A DNA stretch of 9,654 nucleotides from CAZUVQ01 sp964623915 (GTDB taxonomy: Bacteria > Bacillota > Clostridia > UMGS1883 > UMGS1540), in contig CAZUVQ010000071.1 of NCBI GenBank assembly GCA_964623915.1, positions 1-9,654 on the forward strand, written 5' to 3'. The notes beneath the pieces are model-generated. The model was given only the letters and a program-made list of their open reading frames with translations. It was not told the DNA's origin and ran no database searches. Position 1 is the first letter of the stretch; every line of letters starts with the position of its first letter. Of this stretch, positions 1 through 5,225 are shown one piece after another. The position numbers and the translations under genes were made by a program.

Positions 1-641
1 AGAAGGGATATAAAACCAATTCCGATTAACTTAGCTATCCCTAACGTTTTTTCTCCTCTGTATTTTTCTAAAAAACCTATAAAAGAGATGATAAATAACA
101 CTGATGCAAAACTTGATGAGGATATACTGAAAGGGCCAATAATAATCCACCTTTTTGCTCCATTTACAGAGGCTCCAATAAAAGATGTAATAATTAGTAA
201 GATCATTGCACTTATATACATTGGAAAAGCATATTTTTTTAGTTTAGTATAATCGAAAAAGTATAAGCTTAACATTACCACTATTCCGACTATTACATAC
301 AGCATATATTTTGAAAAATTCACAGCTCTAAAGCCATCAAAGTTACTGCTTACATACATAATGACGCCACCAAAAGCAATAATAATCAGTGTTAATAAAA
401 GTAACGTCCATTCTGTTTGAGGTTTATGTTGTTTATTTAGCTTTGTACCGATTTCATCAGAGTTTCCCATTACTGAAATTGCCAGTTCAAGTGCTGTTTC
501 TTCATTCATTCCGTTTTCAATATTAGCTTGCTTTAAATCATTTATATGTTCAGTCAGTTCCTCACGGATATCCTTATGTACTGCCTTGCAATTTATATGA
601 ACACATACATTATCCAAAAAGTCTTTCACTTTTTCATTCAA
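1..641 (-). CDS. HAAS-type prefix domain fused to a FtsW/RodA/SpoVE (SEDS) membrane protein, 3' end beyond the window
   Basis: I read 213 residues from a TTG start; the C-terminus lies off the left edge. Residues 1-70 are soluble and helical, with DIREELTEHINDLKQ and ALELAISVMGNSDEIG, the pattern of the permease-prefix/HAAS domains found next to PadR regulators. Membrane segments follow at about 79-97, 112-129, 138-155 and 178-190. Residues 160-170 read NGAKRWIIIGP, the conserved loop of SEDS proteins, which polymerise glycan strands of peptidoglycan or act in cell-shape and sporulation complexes. In typical SEDS proteins this loop continues with a QPSEF-like stretch; here it reads SISSSSFAS, so activity may differ. 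The start is supported by GGAGG 8 nt upstream. The TTG lies inside the end of the padR gene (8-nt overlap), which implies translational coupling and one transcript. Family assignment is good; the cellular role is unknown. Confidence 0.85.
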   Translation of the reverse strand, partial: MNEKVKDFLDNVCVHINCKAVHKDIREELTEHINDLKQANIENGMNEETALELAISVMGNSDEIGTKLNKQHKPQTEWTLLLLTLIIIAFGGVIMYVSSNFDGFRAVNFSKYMLYVIVGIVVMLSLYFFDYTKLKKYAFPMYISAMILLIITSFIGASVNGAKRWIIIGPFSISSSSFASVLFIISFIGFLEKYRGEKTLGIAKLIGIGFISL

Positions 642-972
642 AGCAAACACCTCCAATCACCGAATTCACTGCCTTGGTATAGGTTTGCCATTCCACTTTT
701 TTATCTTTCAAAAGCTTTTTGCCCGATTTAGTAATTTTATAATATTTCCTCCGTTTGCCATTGTCTGCCACTAACCAAAAAGACTCGATTGCCCCTGCAT
801 TTTCCAAGCTGTGAAGCATCGGGTAAAGTGTGCCTTCTTTCAGCTCAAACACATTCTCCGTTGTAGTTTTAAGTTGTTGTGTTATTTGATAACCATACAT
901 ATCCTCTTTGTCCAAAAGGGAAAGAATAAGGATAGATGTACTGCCCTTCATAAGCTCTTTGTTAATTTTCAT
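634..972 (-). CDS. PadR-family transcriptional regulator
   Basis: A 112-residue winged-helix repressor of the short PadR type. Visible family marks are MYGYQITQQL (25-34, recognition-helix region), EGTLYPMLHSLENAGAIES (46-64, third helix and wing start), and GKRRKYYKITKSGKKLL (72-88, the wing), then a short C-terminal helix (89-105) for dimerisation. I chose ATG at 972 rather than the upstream in-frame ATG at 1005 because GGAGG lies 5 nt before it and the protein then begins as PadR proteins usually do (MKINKELMKGS). It is the first gene of the minus-strand operon and overlaps the SEDS gene by 8 nt. PadR proteins normally repress their own operon, and a palindrome sits at the predicted transcription start. 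The inducing signal is unknown; it may involve the prefix domain of the partner gene. Confidence 0.93.
   Translation of the reverse strand: MKINKELMKGSTSILILSLLDKEDMYGYQITQQLKTTTENVFELKEGTLYPMLHSLENAGAIESFWLVADNGKRRKYYKITKSGKKLLKDKKVEWQTYTKAVNSVIGGVCFE
650..654 (-). promoter_or_regulatory. Ribosome binding site that fixes the TTG start of the SEDS gene
   Basis: GGAGG on the minus strand, 8 nt before TTG at 641-639 and inside the last codons of padR. The nearby ATG in another frame meets a stop after two codons, so TTG is the only workable start. Confidence 0.75.
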
Positions 973-1003
973 ATTAACCTCCATACATAACAATTCTTTA
1001 TAC

Positions 1004-1016
1004 ATAGATAATCTAT
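1004..1016 (-). promoter_or_regulatory. Palindromic candidate PadR operator
   Basis: ATAGAT-A-ATCTAT, with 6-bp arms around a single base. It begins 8 nt after the predicted -10 box and so covers the likely transcription start. The position fits autorepression by the PadR protein encoded next; no binding is shown by the sequence alone. Confidence 0.5.
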
Positions 1017-1023
1017 ATATAAT

Positions 1024-1052
1024 ATTTTAGCAAATGAAATTATATTTGTCAA
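1024..1052 (-). promoter_or_regulatory. Sigma-A-type promoter of the padR-SEDS operon
   Basis: On the minus strand TTGACA (1052-1047) is followed after exactly 17 nt by TAAAAT (1029-1024). This is a near-consensus housekeeping promoter. It predicts a leader of about 45 nt before the padR ATG. Confidence 0.8.
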
Positions 1053-1063
1053 TATAAATTGTT

Positions 1064-1103
1064 AAAAAAGGCAAAGCGACTATCTAATTTGATAATCGCC
1101 TTT
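1064..1103 (-). terminator. Intrinsic terminator after the SLH remnant
   Basis: Read on the minus strand, GCGATTATC and GATAGTCGC pair over 9 bp with one G-U pair around the loop AAATTA. Outer AAA/TTT pairing is possible across one bulged G, and the tail ends in CCTTTTTT. It starts 10 nt after the stop codon of the SLH remnant and just before the padR promoter, so it would insulate padR from transcription through tetR. Confidence 0.75.
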
Positions 1104-1112
1104 AAAAAGATA

Positions 1113-1311
1113 TTACTTTGTAAACGCATATTCACCCATAAATAATATTTCACCATTAGGAATTCCGGCATAATCATAATTATTAAACACTACTGTTTTT
1201 GTGAAATTATTTACTAAGAATTCTTGCAAATTCCTTGCCCGTAACCATTCTGTCGGACTCAAAAGTTGTATCTGATGTTCCATTTATATAGCCTGCGTGA
1301 TAAAATTTTTC
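1113..1311 (-). pseudogene. Decayed 3' end of an S-layer homology (SLH) domain gene
   Basis: One minus-strand frame (1311-1207) reads HAGYINGTSDTTFESDRM followed by VTGKEFARIL, which has the SLH layout: aromatic-rich helix end, G-x-x-D-x-x-F loop, then the T-x-x-E-F helix. It is closed by TAA at both ends. A second frame carries the reading on to TAA at 1113 (VNNFTKTVVFNNYDYAG onward). Removing one base near 1217 joins them as ARIL-VNNFTK. The terminator starts 10 nt later, as expected for a real gene end. The 5' part is missing; the TetR gene now lies upstream. The second frame on its own has a 56-residue reading from ATG at 1283, but it lacks a convincing ribosome binding site, so I prefer a frameshifted remnant. 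The SLH match is by eye and the fragment is short. Confidence 0.55.
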
Positions 1312-1352
1312 TTAAAGAACTGTACAGAATAATCAATGAAATAATACGCATT

Positions 1353-1958
1353 CTATTTTAATTGATTATCCAAAGATGAAATTCCTTTCACCATTATATT
1401 TTCGATTACTGTAGCAAGTTCCATGGGTGGTAAGGCAGTATCATTTTTAAGCCATTCTTGAATTAAACCTATAGCTCCTGATATAAAAAATAATGTTACA
1501 TTTTCATAATATTGTTTGTTTATGTCTTGTGAGATAATAAACATTTCATCAAGAAACTTTTCTTCGAAAAGTTTCTTGATTTTTTCTAAGAACAATATAT
1601 TTCCTTTTGAACTAAGTAATGTTTTAAAAATTTGCTTATTATCTTTGATATATTCAAGCGCTTGCACGATTTTAGTAAATTTGTTACGTTCAAATCCTTC
1701 AAAAATATTTGAATTTTCCCATTCAGTAATATTGCTAAGGTCACTAACTAAATTATTTTCAACACTATCTAGCAAATCATAAACATCAGTATAATGGATA
1801 TAAAAAGTGCCTCTATTCATATCCACCATGTCGGCCAGATCTTTTACTGAGATTTTATTGATATCCTTGGTTTTCAAAAGTTCTAAAAAGGNNNNNNNNN
1901 NGACTTCAAATAGCTTTCTTGTTTTTCTTATTCGCCTATCCTCTTTTGGAGCCTTCAT
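1353..1958 (-). CDS. TetR/AcrR-family transcriptional regulator, interrupted by an assembly gap
   Basis: Residues 1-60 form the DNA-binding domain: DRRIRKTRKL at the start, then after the gap FLELLKTKDINKISVKDLA, and the recognition region MVDMNRGTFYIHYTDVYDLL, typical of the subgroup with a TetR-like C-terminal ligand domain. The remainder (to residue 201 as assembled) is helical and should hold the dimer interface and ligand pocket. I chose ATG at 1958 because AAAGGGG lies 8 nt upstream; an in-frame ATG at 1991 lacks such a site. The gene is divergent from the exporter operon, the usual arrangement for a TetR repressor of an efflux system, and repeated GTT-N8-AAC motifs lie between them. 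The Ns leave the first helix uncertain. The gene is probably intact, since the frame is kept on both sides. Ligand unknown. Confidence 0.9.
   Translation of the reverse strand: MKAPKEDRRIRKTRKLFEVXXXXFLELLKTKDINKISVKDLADMVDMNRGTFYIHYTDVYDLLDSVENNLVSDLSNITEWENSNIFEGFERNKFTKIVQALEYIKDNKQIFKTLLSSKGNILFLEKIKKLFEEKFLDEMFIISQDINKQYYENVTLFFISGAIGLIQEWLKNDTALPPMELATVIENIMVKGISSLDNQLK
1548..1585 (+). repeat. Perfect 15-bp inverted repeat with a T tail inside tetR (terminator-like on the plus strand)
   Basis: Arms ATCAAGAAACTTTTC (1548-1562) and GAAAAGTTTCTTGAT (1566-1580) are separated by TTC and followed by TTTTT. On the plus strand this has the form of an intrinsic terminator, antisense to tetR. 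On the tetR mRNA the same hairpin lies in the codons for KKLFEEKFLDE and is preceded by an A run. It may stop antisense transcription or be a by-product of lysine- and phenylalanine-rich coding. Confidence 0.55.
1892..1901. other. Assembly gap (10 Ns) inside the TetR gene
   Basis: Ten undetermined bases. On the coding strand GTC precedes and CC follows. Closing the gap to a single base would give GTC GCC TTT, restoring the 13-residue spacing T-x-K...A-F-L-E-L-L usual in the first helix of this TetR subgroup. The figure 10 is therefore probably a placeholder and not a measured length. Confidence 0.95.
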
Positions 1959-1989
1959 AACATTACCCCTTTCATAAAGATATAAGTTC

Positions 1990-2018
1990 ATTATAATGCA
2001 CTATTGTTTGTTAGTCAA
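1990..2018 (-). promoter_or_regulatory. tetR promoter
   Basis: Minus strand TTGACT (2018-2013), 17-nt spacer, TATAAT (1995-1990). The -10 box is perfect and the -35 has five of six consensus bases. The -35 box lies within the first GTT-N8-AAC motif, which would allow autorepression. Confidence 0.8.
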
Positions 2019-2019
2019 C
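2006..2019 (-). promoter_or_regulatory. Candidate TetR operator 1, over the tetR -35 box
   Basis: GTTGACTAACAAAC on the minus strand. It matches the motif at 2070-2083 at 12 of 14 positions and covers the tetR -35 hexamer. On the plus strand it runs on as AACATATGTATT, which is also found at operator 3. Confidence 0.5.
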
Positions 2020-2058
2020 ATATGTATTCAAGTAAATTTTGATATCCAATTAACAATA

Positions 2059-2094
2059 TGCCCTAAAGTGTTGACTATCCAACACTTTAGGGCA
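2059..2094. repeat. Perfect inverted repeat with 15-bp arms midway between the divergent promoters
   Basis: TGCCCTAAAGTGTTG and CAACACTTTAGGGCA flank the loop ACTATC. There is no T tract on either side, so it is not a standard intrinsic terminator. The inner part contains candidate operator 2. It is the strongest dyad of the intergenic region and probably a DNA-level regulator site; cruciform or mRNA roles are less likely because it lies upstream of both predicted transcription starts. Confidence 0.85.
2070..2083 (+). promoter_or_regulatory. Candidate TetR operator 2, in the centre of the long dyad
   Basis: GTTGACTATCCAAC, an imperfect palindrome with GTTG and CAAC ends. It is embedded in the 36-bp inverted repeat and shares GTTGACTA with operator 1. 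Confidence 0.5.
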
Positions 2095-2103
2095 ACTTAA
2101 ATA

Positions 2104-2132
2104 TTGTATAAATGATCATTATATAATATAAT
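2104..2132 (+). promoter_or_regulatory. Promoter of the exporter operon
   Basis: TTGTAT (2104-2109), 17-nt spacer, TATAAT (2127-2132). The predicted transcription start is near 2139, giving a leader of about 40 nt before the ATPase ATG. The -35 is weak (four of six consensus bases), which is common for regulated promoters. Confidence 0.65.
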
Positions 2133-2140
2133 AAGCATGT

Positions 2141-2154
2141 GTTGAATAAGTAAC
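2141..2154 (+). promoter_or_regulatory. Candidate TetR operator 3, at the operon transcription start
   Basis: GTTGAATAAGTAAC begins 8 nt after the -10 box and matches operator 1 at 11 of 14 positions. It runs into ATATGTATT exactly as operator 1 does on the plus strand, giving a 12-bp direct repeat (2017-2028 and 2152-2163). A protein bound here would block transcription initiation of the operon. Confidence 0.5.
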
Positions 2155-2180
2155 ATATGTATTATGAAAGGAATAACTTT

Positions 2181-2885
2181 ATGGAATCAGCAATTAATAT
2201 CTCGAACCTTGTTCGTGAATACATAATGGGTGAAACTAAAATAATCGCCGTTAATAATATAGATTTAAAAATTCCGACAGGCAAATATACACTTCTGCTT
2301 GGTGCAAGTGGCGCCGGAAAATCTACTGTTTTAAACATTTTAGGTGGTATGGATACTCCAACGAGTGGAAAAGTTATTGTTCACGGTAATGAGATTTCAA
2401 AATTTAATTCAAAACAACTTACGGATTATAGACGTGAAAGCATAGGCTTTGTTTTTCAATTTTATAACCTAATGCCTAATTTAACGGCACTTGAAAATGT
2501 GGAACTTGCAAGTCAAATTTGCAGAAACCCTTTTGATGCAAAAGAAATGCTTGAATTAGTAGGCTTAAAAGATAGATTAAATAACTTTCCTTCCCAATTA
2601 TCAGGCGGTGAGCAGCAAAGGGTTGCAATTGCAAGAGCATTAGCAAAAAACCCGGATGTATTGCTTTGCGATGAACCCACAGGCGCACTTGATTACAGAA
2701 CCGGAAAATCTGTCTTGGCGTTATTATTTGATATATGCAGGCAGAGAAAAAAGACTGTTATTGTTGTTACTCACAATGTAGCGATATCACCTACCAGCGA
2801 TATCGTAATACATATGAAGAGTGGTAAAATTGAGAAGAAAAGTGTAAACGATAATCCTGTACCTATACAAGATCTGGAGTGGTGA
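2181..2885 (+). CDS. ABC transporter ATP-binding protein, MacB/LolD type
   Basis: A 234-residue ATPase that powers the permease encoded next, working at the inner face of the membrane. All catalytic motifs are present: Walker A GASGAGKST (41-49), Q-loop FVFQ with Gln93, signature LSGGEQQRVAIARAL (140-154), Walker B VLLCDE with Glu165, D-loop GALD (168-171) and the switch histidine in VTHN (His198). The FYNLMPNLTALENVELA stretch after the Q-loop is typical of the LolD/MacB/YknY group, which serves mechanotransmission-type transporters and not channel importers. I chose ATG at 2181 because GAAAGGA lies 8 nt upstream; the upstream in-frame ATG at 2157 would add MYYERNNF and has no such site. It is first in the operon, and the permease begins 6 nt after its stop. 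Confidence 0.95.
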   Translation: MESAINISNLVREYIMGETKIIAVNNIDLKIPTGKYTLLLGASGAGKSTVLNILGGMDTPTSGKVIVHGNEISKFNSKQLTDYRRESIGFVFQFYNLMPNLTALENVELASQICRNPFDAKEMLELVGLKDRLNNFPSQLSGGEQQRVAIARALAKNPDVLLCDEPTGALDYRTGKSVLALLFDICRQRKKTVIVVTHNVAISPTSDIVIHMKSGKIEKKSVNDNPVPIQDLEW

Positions 2886-2891
2886 TGAATT

Positions 2892-5207
2892 ATGCTTAGG
2901 AAAAACTTTTTTAAAGAGTTATTGCATACTACTTCACGGTTGATATCAGTAATAATTATAACAGCAGCCGCTGTTTTATTGTATGTAGCTTTAAGCGGAG
3001 TATATTATAATACCGAAAAAATAACAAATGAATATTTTGAAACCCAAAATGTGGCTGATTATTGGATAAGCGGTATTGGTCTTGATCGAACTGACTATTA
3101 TAAAATTAAGAATCTTAATGGTGTATCTCAAATTCAGGCAAGAATTGTTATTGATGCGGAAGAAAGAAACAACGAAAGCATTAGCCTTACCTTGTATGGA
3201 ATCGCTAATGAATATAATATTAACATTCCCTATATTGATGAAGGGAGATTTCCTGCAAATAATCGTGAAATGATGATTAGCAAGGCATTCGCTAAAGAAC
3301 AAGGTCTAAATATAGGCGATGATTACGAAATGTTAATAAAAGGTGCTAATAAGATAGTAAAATTACGAATATCTGCTTTAATCAATAGCCCTGAATGCAT
3401 GCACCATATAAATTCAAGCAATCTTGCACCGGATTACAGCAAATATGGATTTGCATATTTGAATGAAGATATTTTGTCGGATATTATGGGGAAAAATATA
3501 TATAATCAATTTAGTGTAAAAACCACCGAAAGTATAAATGACAAAGATTTTAAAAATGAAATTAATAATATTTTAGGAAATAAGGTTACTAATATTCTAG
3601 CACTGGAAGATAATAAGAATGCTTATATGCTGTTAGATCAAGTTGGTGCTGTTAAAGTGGCGATAGTTGTATTTCCAACAATTTTCTTTTTAGTTGCAGC
3701 ACTAATTATGTTTAGTACAATGAGCAGAATTATAGAAAATTCACGAGGTACGATAGGCATTCTAAAAGCGTTGGGGTTTGATGATAGGATAATACAAGTA
3801 TATTATTTATGTTATGCCGCAATAGTGGTTATTGTCGGATATTTGCTGGGGGCATTACCTGCCAATTCACTACTTACCAAACCGATATCTGCAACATTGT
3901 TTTACTCTGTTGATTTACCGCCATATACCATTGGTTTTGATAAAATTGCATTACTTACTGCCTTTGTTTTAACTAATATCTTTTGTATAGGGACAGCATT
4001 CATTATTACAAAAAAAGCTTTACATGAAAAACCTGCCGAGTGCATGAGAGCAAAACCTCCAAAGGCAATGAAGAAAAATATATTTGAAAGAATACCGTTT
4101 TTATGGAAAAGATTAAACTTCACTCAAAAATATATTATTAGAAATATTTTTAGAAATAAGCTAAGACCTATTATTTTTGTATGCGGTATAGCCGGTTGTA
4201 TGACACTAATTCTCACTTCATTTGGTATGAATGATTCTTTACATAACTATACCTATCAATTGATAAATAAATTGCACAAATATGACGTTGTCGCTATATT
4301 TACACGAGATGTAACAGAGAAACAGTATAAGCATATTAAAGAAATGGATATTGTACAAGATGTTCAATATGAGATGACTACGGGTGCTAAAATTTTTTCT
4401 GAGGACAAAAAGGAAACATCTACAATTAGTGTTTCGGAAGATATTCTTACGATAAAACTGATTGATACATCAGGGCCGGATATTATGCAAATGCCAAAAG
4501 AAGGTATTGTAATGGCTGAGGATACTGCTGATGATTTGAATGTGAAAATTGGTGATGCTGTTACCGTTGAACGTGTAGGGAGTAATAAAACATATAAAAT
4601 GGAGGTCGCTTATATATGTAGTAATATTAATGGAATATATGTGGGCAAAACTTACTGGAGAAGCATAGGTGAAGAATTCCTGCCTACGGCAGCATACATA
4701 AAAACAAATAACATTGAAAGATTATCAAAAATGCTTTCAGATTATGATTTTATAGAATCCTATAAAAATAAAAATGATGTTACCTCTGCAATAACAGGAC
4801 AACTGACAACGATATCTATGATAGTTTTTTTGTTCATAGCGTTTGGTGGTACCCTTGCATTAGTAGTACTTTATAATCTTGGTATTATGAATTTTTATGA
4901 ACAAACAAGAAGCCTTGCCACATTAATGGTATTAGGGTTTAGCGGCAAAGAAATAAAAAAGCTTATGTTGACCGAGAACATTGTGTTTACTTTTATCGGT
5001 ATTGTATGCGGTATTCCCTTTGGGGTAAGGCTGACACAAATGTTGATGGGGTCAATGGGTTCATTTAGCATGGATGTTATGATAAAAACAACCTCTTATT
5101 TTATAGCAGGTGCGATTACAATGCTTTTCGCAGTATTTATAAATAAAATCCTGGCTAAGAAGATGAAGACAATAGATATGCTGGGGGCTTTAAAAAGTGT
5201 TGAATGA
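2892..5207 (+). CDS. FtsX-like ABC transporter permease with two FtsX domains
   Basis: A 771-residue membrane protein. Predicted membrane segments lie near 17-37, 254-275, 304-328, 350-373, 425-445, 637-661, 694-715 and 733-755. There are two large extracytoplasmic domains, about 40-250 and 446-635, each followed by a three-helix FtsX domain. The cytosolic coupling segments are recognisable and parallel: RGTIGILKALGFDDRI (285-300) and TRSLATLMVLGFSGKEI (672-688). The protein is thus an internally duplicated permease, eight helices in total, that could form the whole membrane part from one chain. It has no DNA-level break. It follows the ATPase by 6 nt (the GGAG/GGTG stretch in the ATPase end serves as ribosome binding site) and precedes the adaptor by 18 nt. 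The substrate cannot be told from the sequence. Confidence 0.93.
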   Translation: MLRKNFFKELLHTTSRLISVIIITAAAVLLYVALSGVYYNTEKITNEYFETQNVADYWISGIGLDRTDYYKIKNLNGVSQIQARIVIDAEERNNESISLTLYGIANEYNINIPYIDEGRFPANNREMMISKAFAKEQGLNIGDDYEMLIKGANKIVKLRISALINSPECMHHINSSNLAPDYSKYGFAYLNEDILSDIMGKNIYNQFSVKTTESINDKDFKNEINNILGNKVTNILALEDNKNAYMLLDQVGAVKVAIVVFPTIFFLVAALIMFSTMSRIIENSRGTIGILKALGFDDRIIQVYYLCYAAIVVIVGYLLGALPANSLLTKPISATLFYSVDLPPYTIGFDKIALLTAFVLTNIFCIGTAFIITKKALHEKPAECMRAKPPKAMKKNIFERIPFLWKRLNFTQKYIIRNIFRNKLRPIIFVCGIAGCMTLILTSFGMNDSLHNYTYQLINKLHKYDVVAIFTRDVTEKQYKHIKEMDIVQDVQYEMTTGAKIFSEDKKETSTISVSEDILTIKLIDTSGPDIMQMPKEGIVMAEDTADDLNVKIGDAVTVERVGSNKTYKMEVAYICSNINGIYVGKTYWRSIGEEFLPTAAYIKTNNIERLSKMLSDYDFIESYKNKNDVTSAITGQLTTISMIVFLFIAFGGTLALVVLYNLGIMNFYEQTRSLATLMVLGFSGKEIKKLMLTENIVFTFIGIVCGIPFGVRLTQMLMGSMGSFSMDVMIKTTSYFIAGAITMLFAVFINKILAKKMKTIDMLGALKSVE

Positions 5208-5225
5208 TGAAGGGATGAATAAAGT

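Noticed and set aside
546..731. 61-residue plus-strand reading frame
   Set aside because: It lies antisense to the PadR/SEDS coding sequence, has no ribosome binding site and no recognisable protein features.
973..1005. Longer padR start at 1005
   Set aside because: It lacks a ribosome binding site; the ATG at 972 has GGAGG at good spacing and gives the usual N-terminus.
1329..1369. 9-bp inverted repeat ATAATCAAT / ATTGATTAT around the tetR stop codon
   Set aside because: A+T-only-like arms, a 23-nt loop and no T tract make it a poor terminator; chance is likely in this composition.
1516..1782. 88-residue plus-strand frame opposite tetR
   Set aside because: Shadow of the tetR coding strand with serine/leucine-rich, featureless translation.
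2780..2804. Direct repeat AGCGATATC twice within 25 nt
   Set aside because: It lies in the ATPase coding sequence in a conserved stretch (AISPTSDIV) and the copies are in different frames; probably chance.
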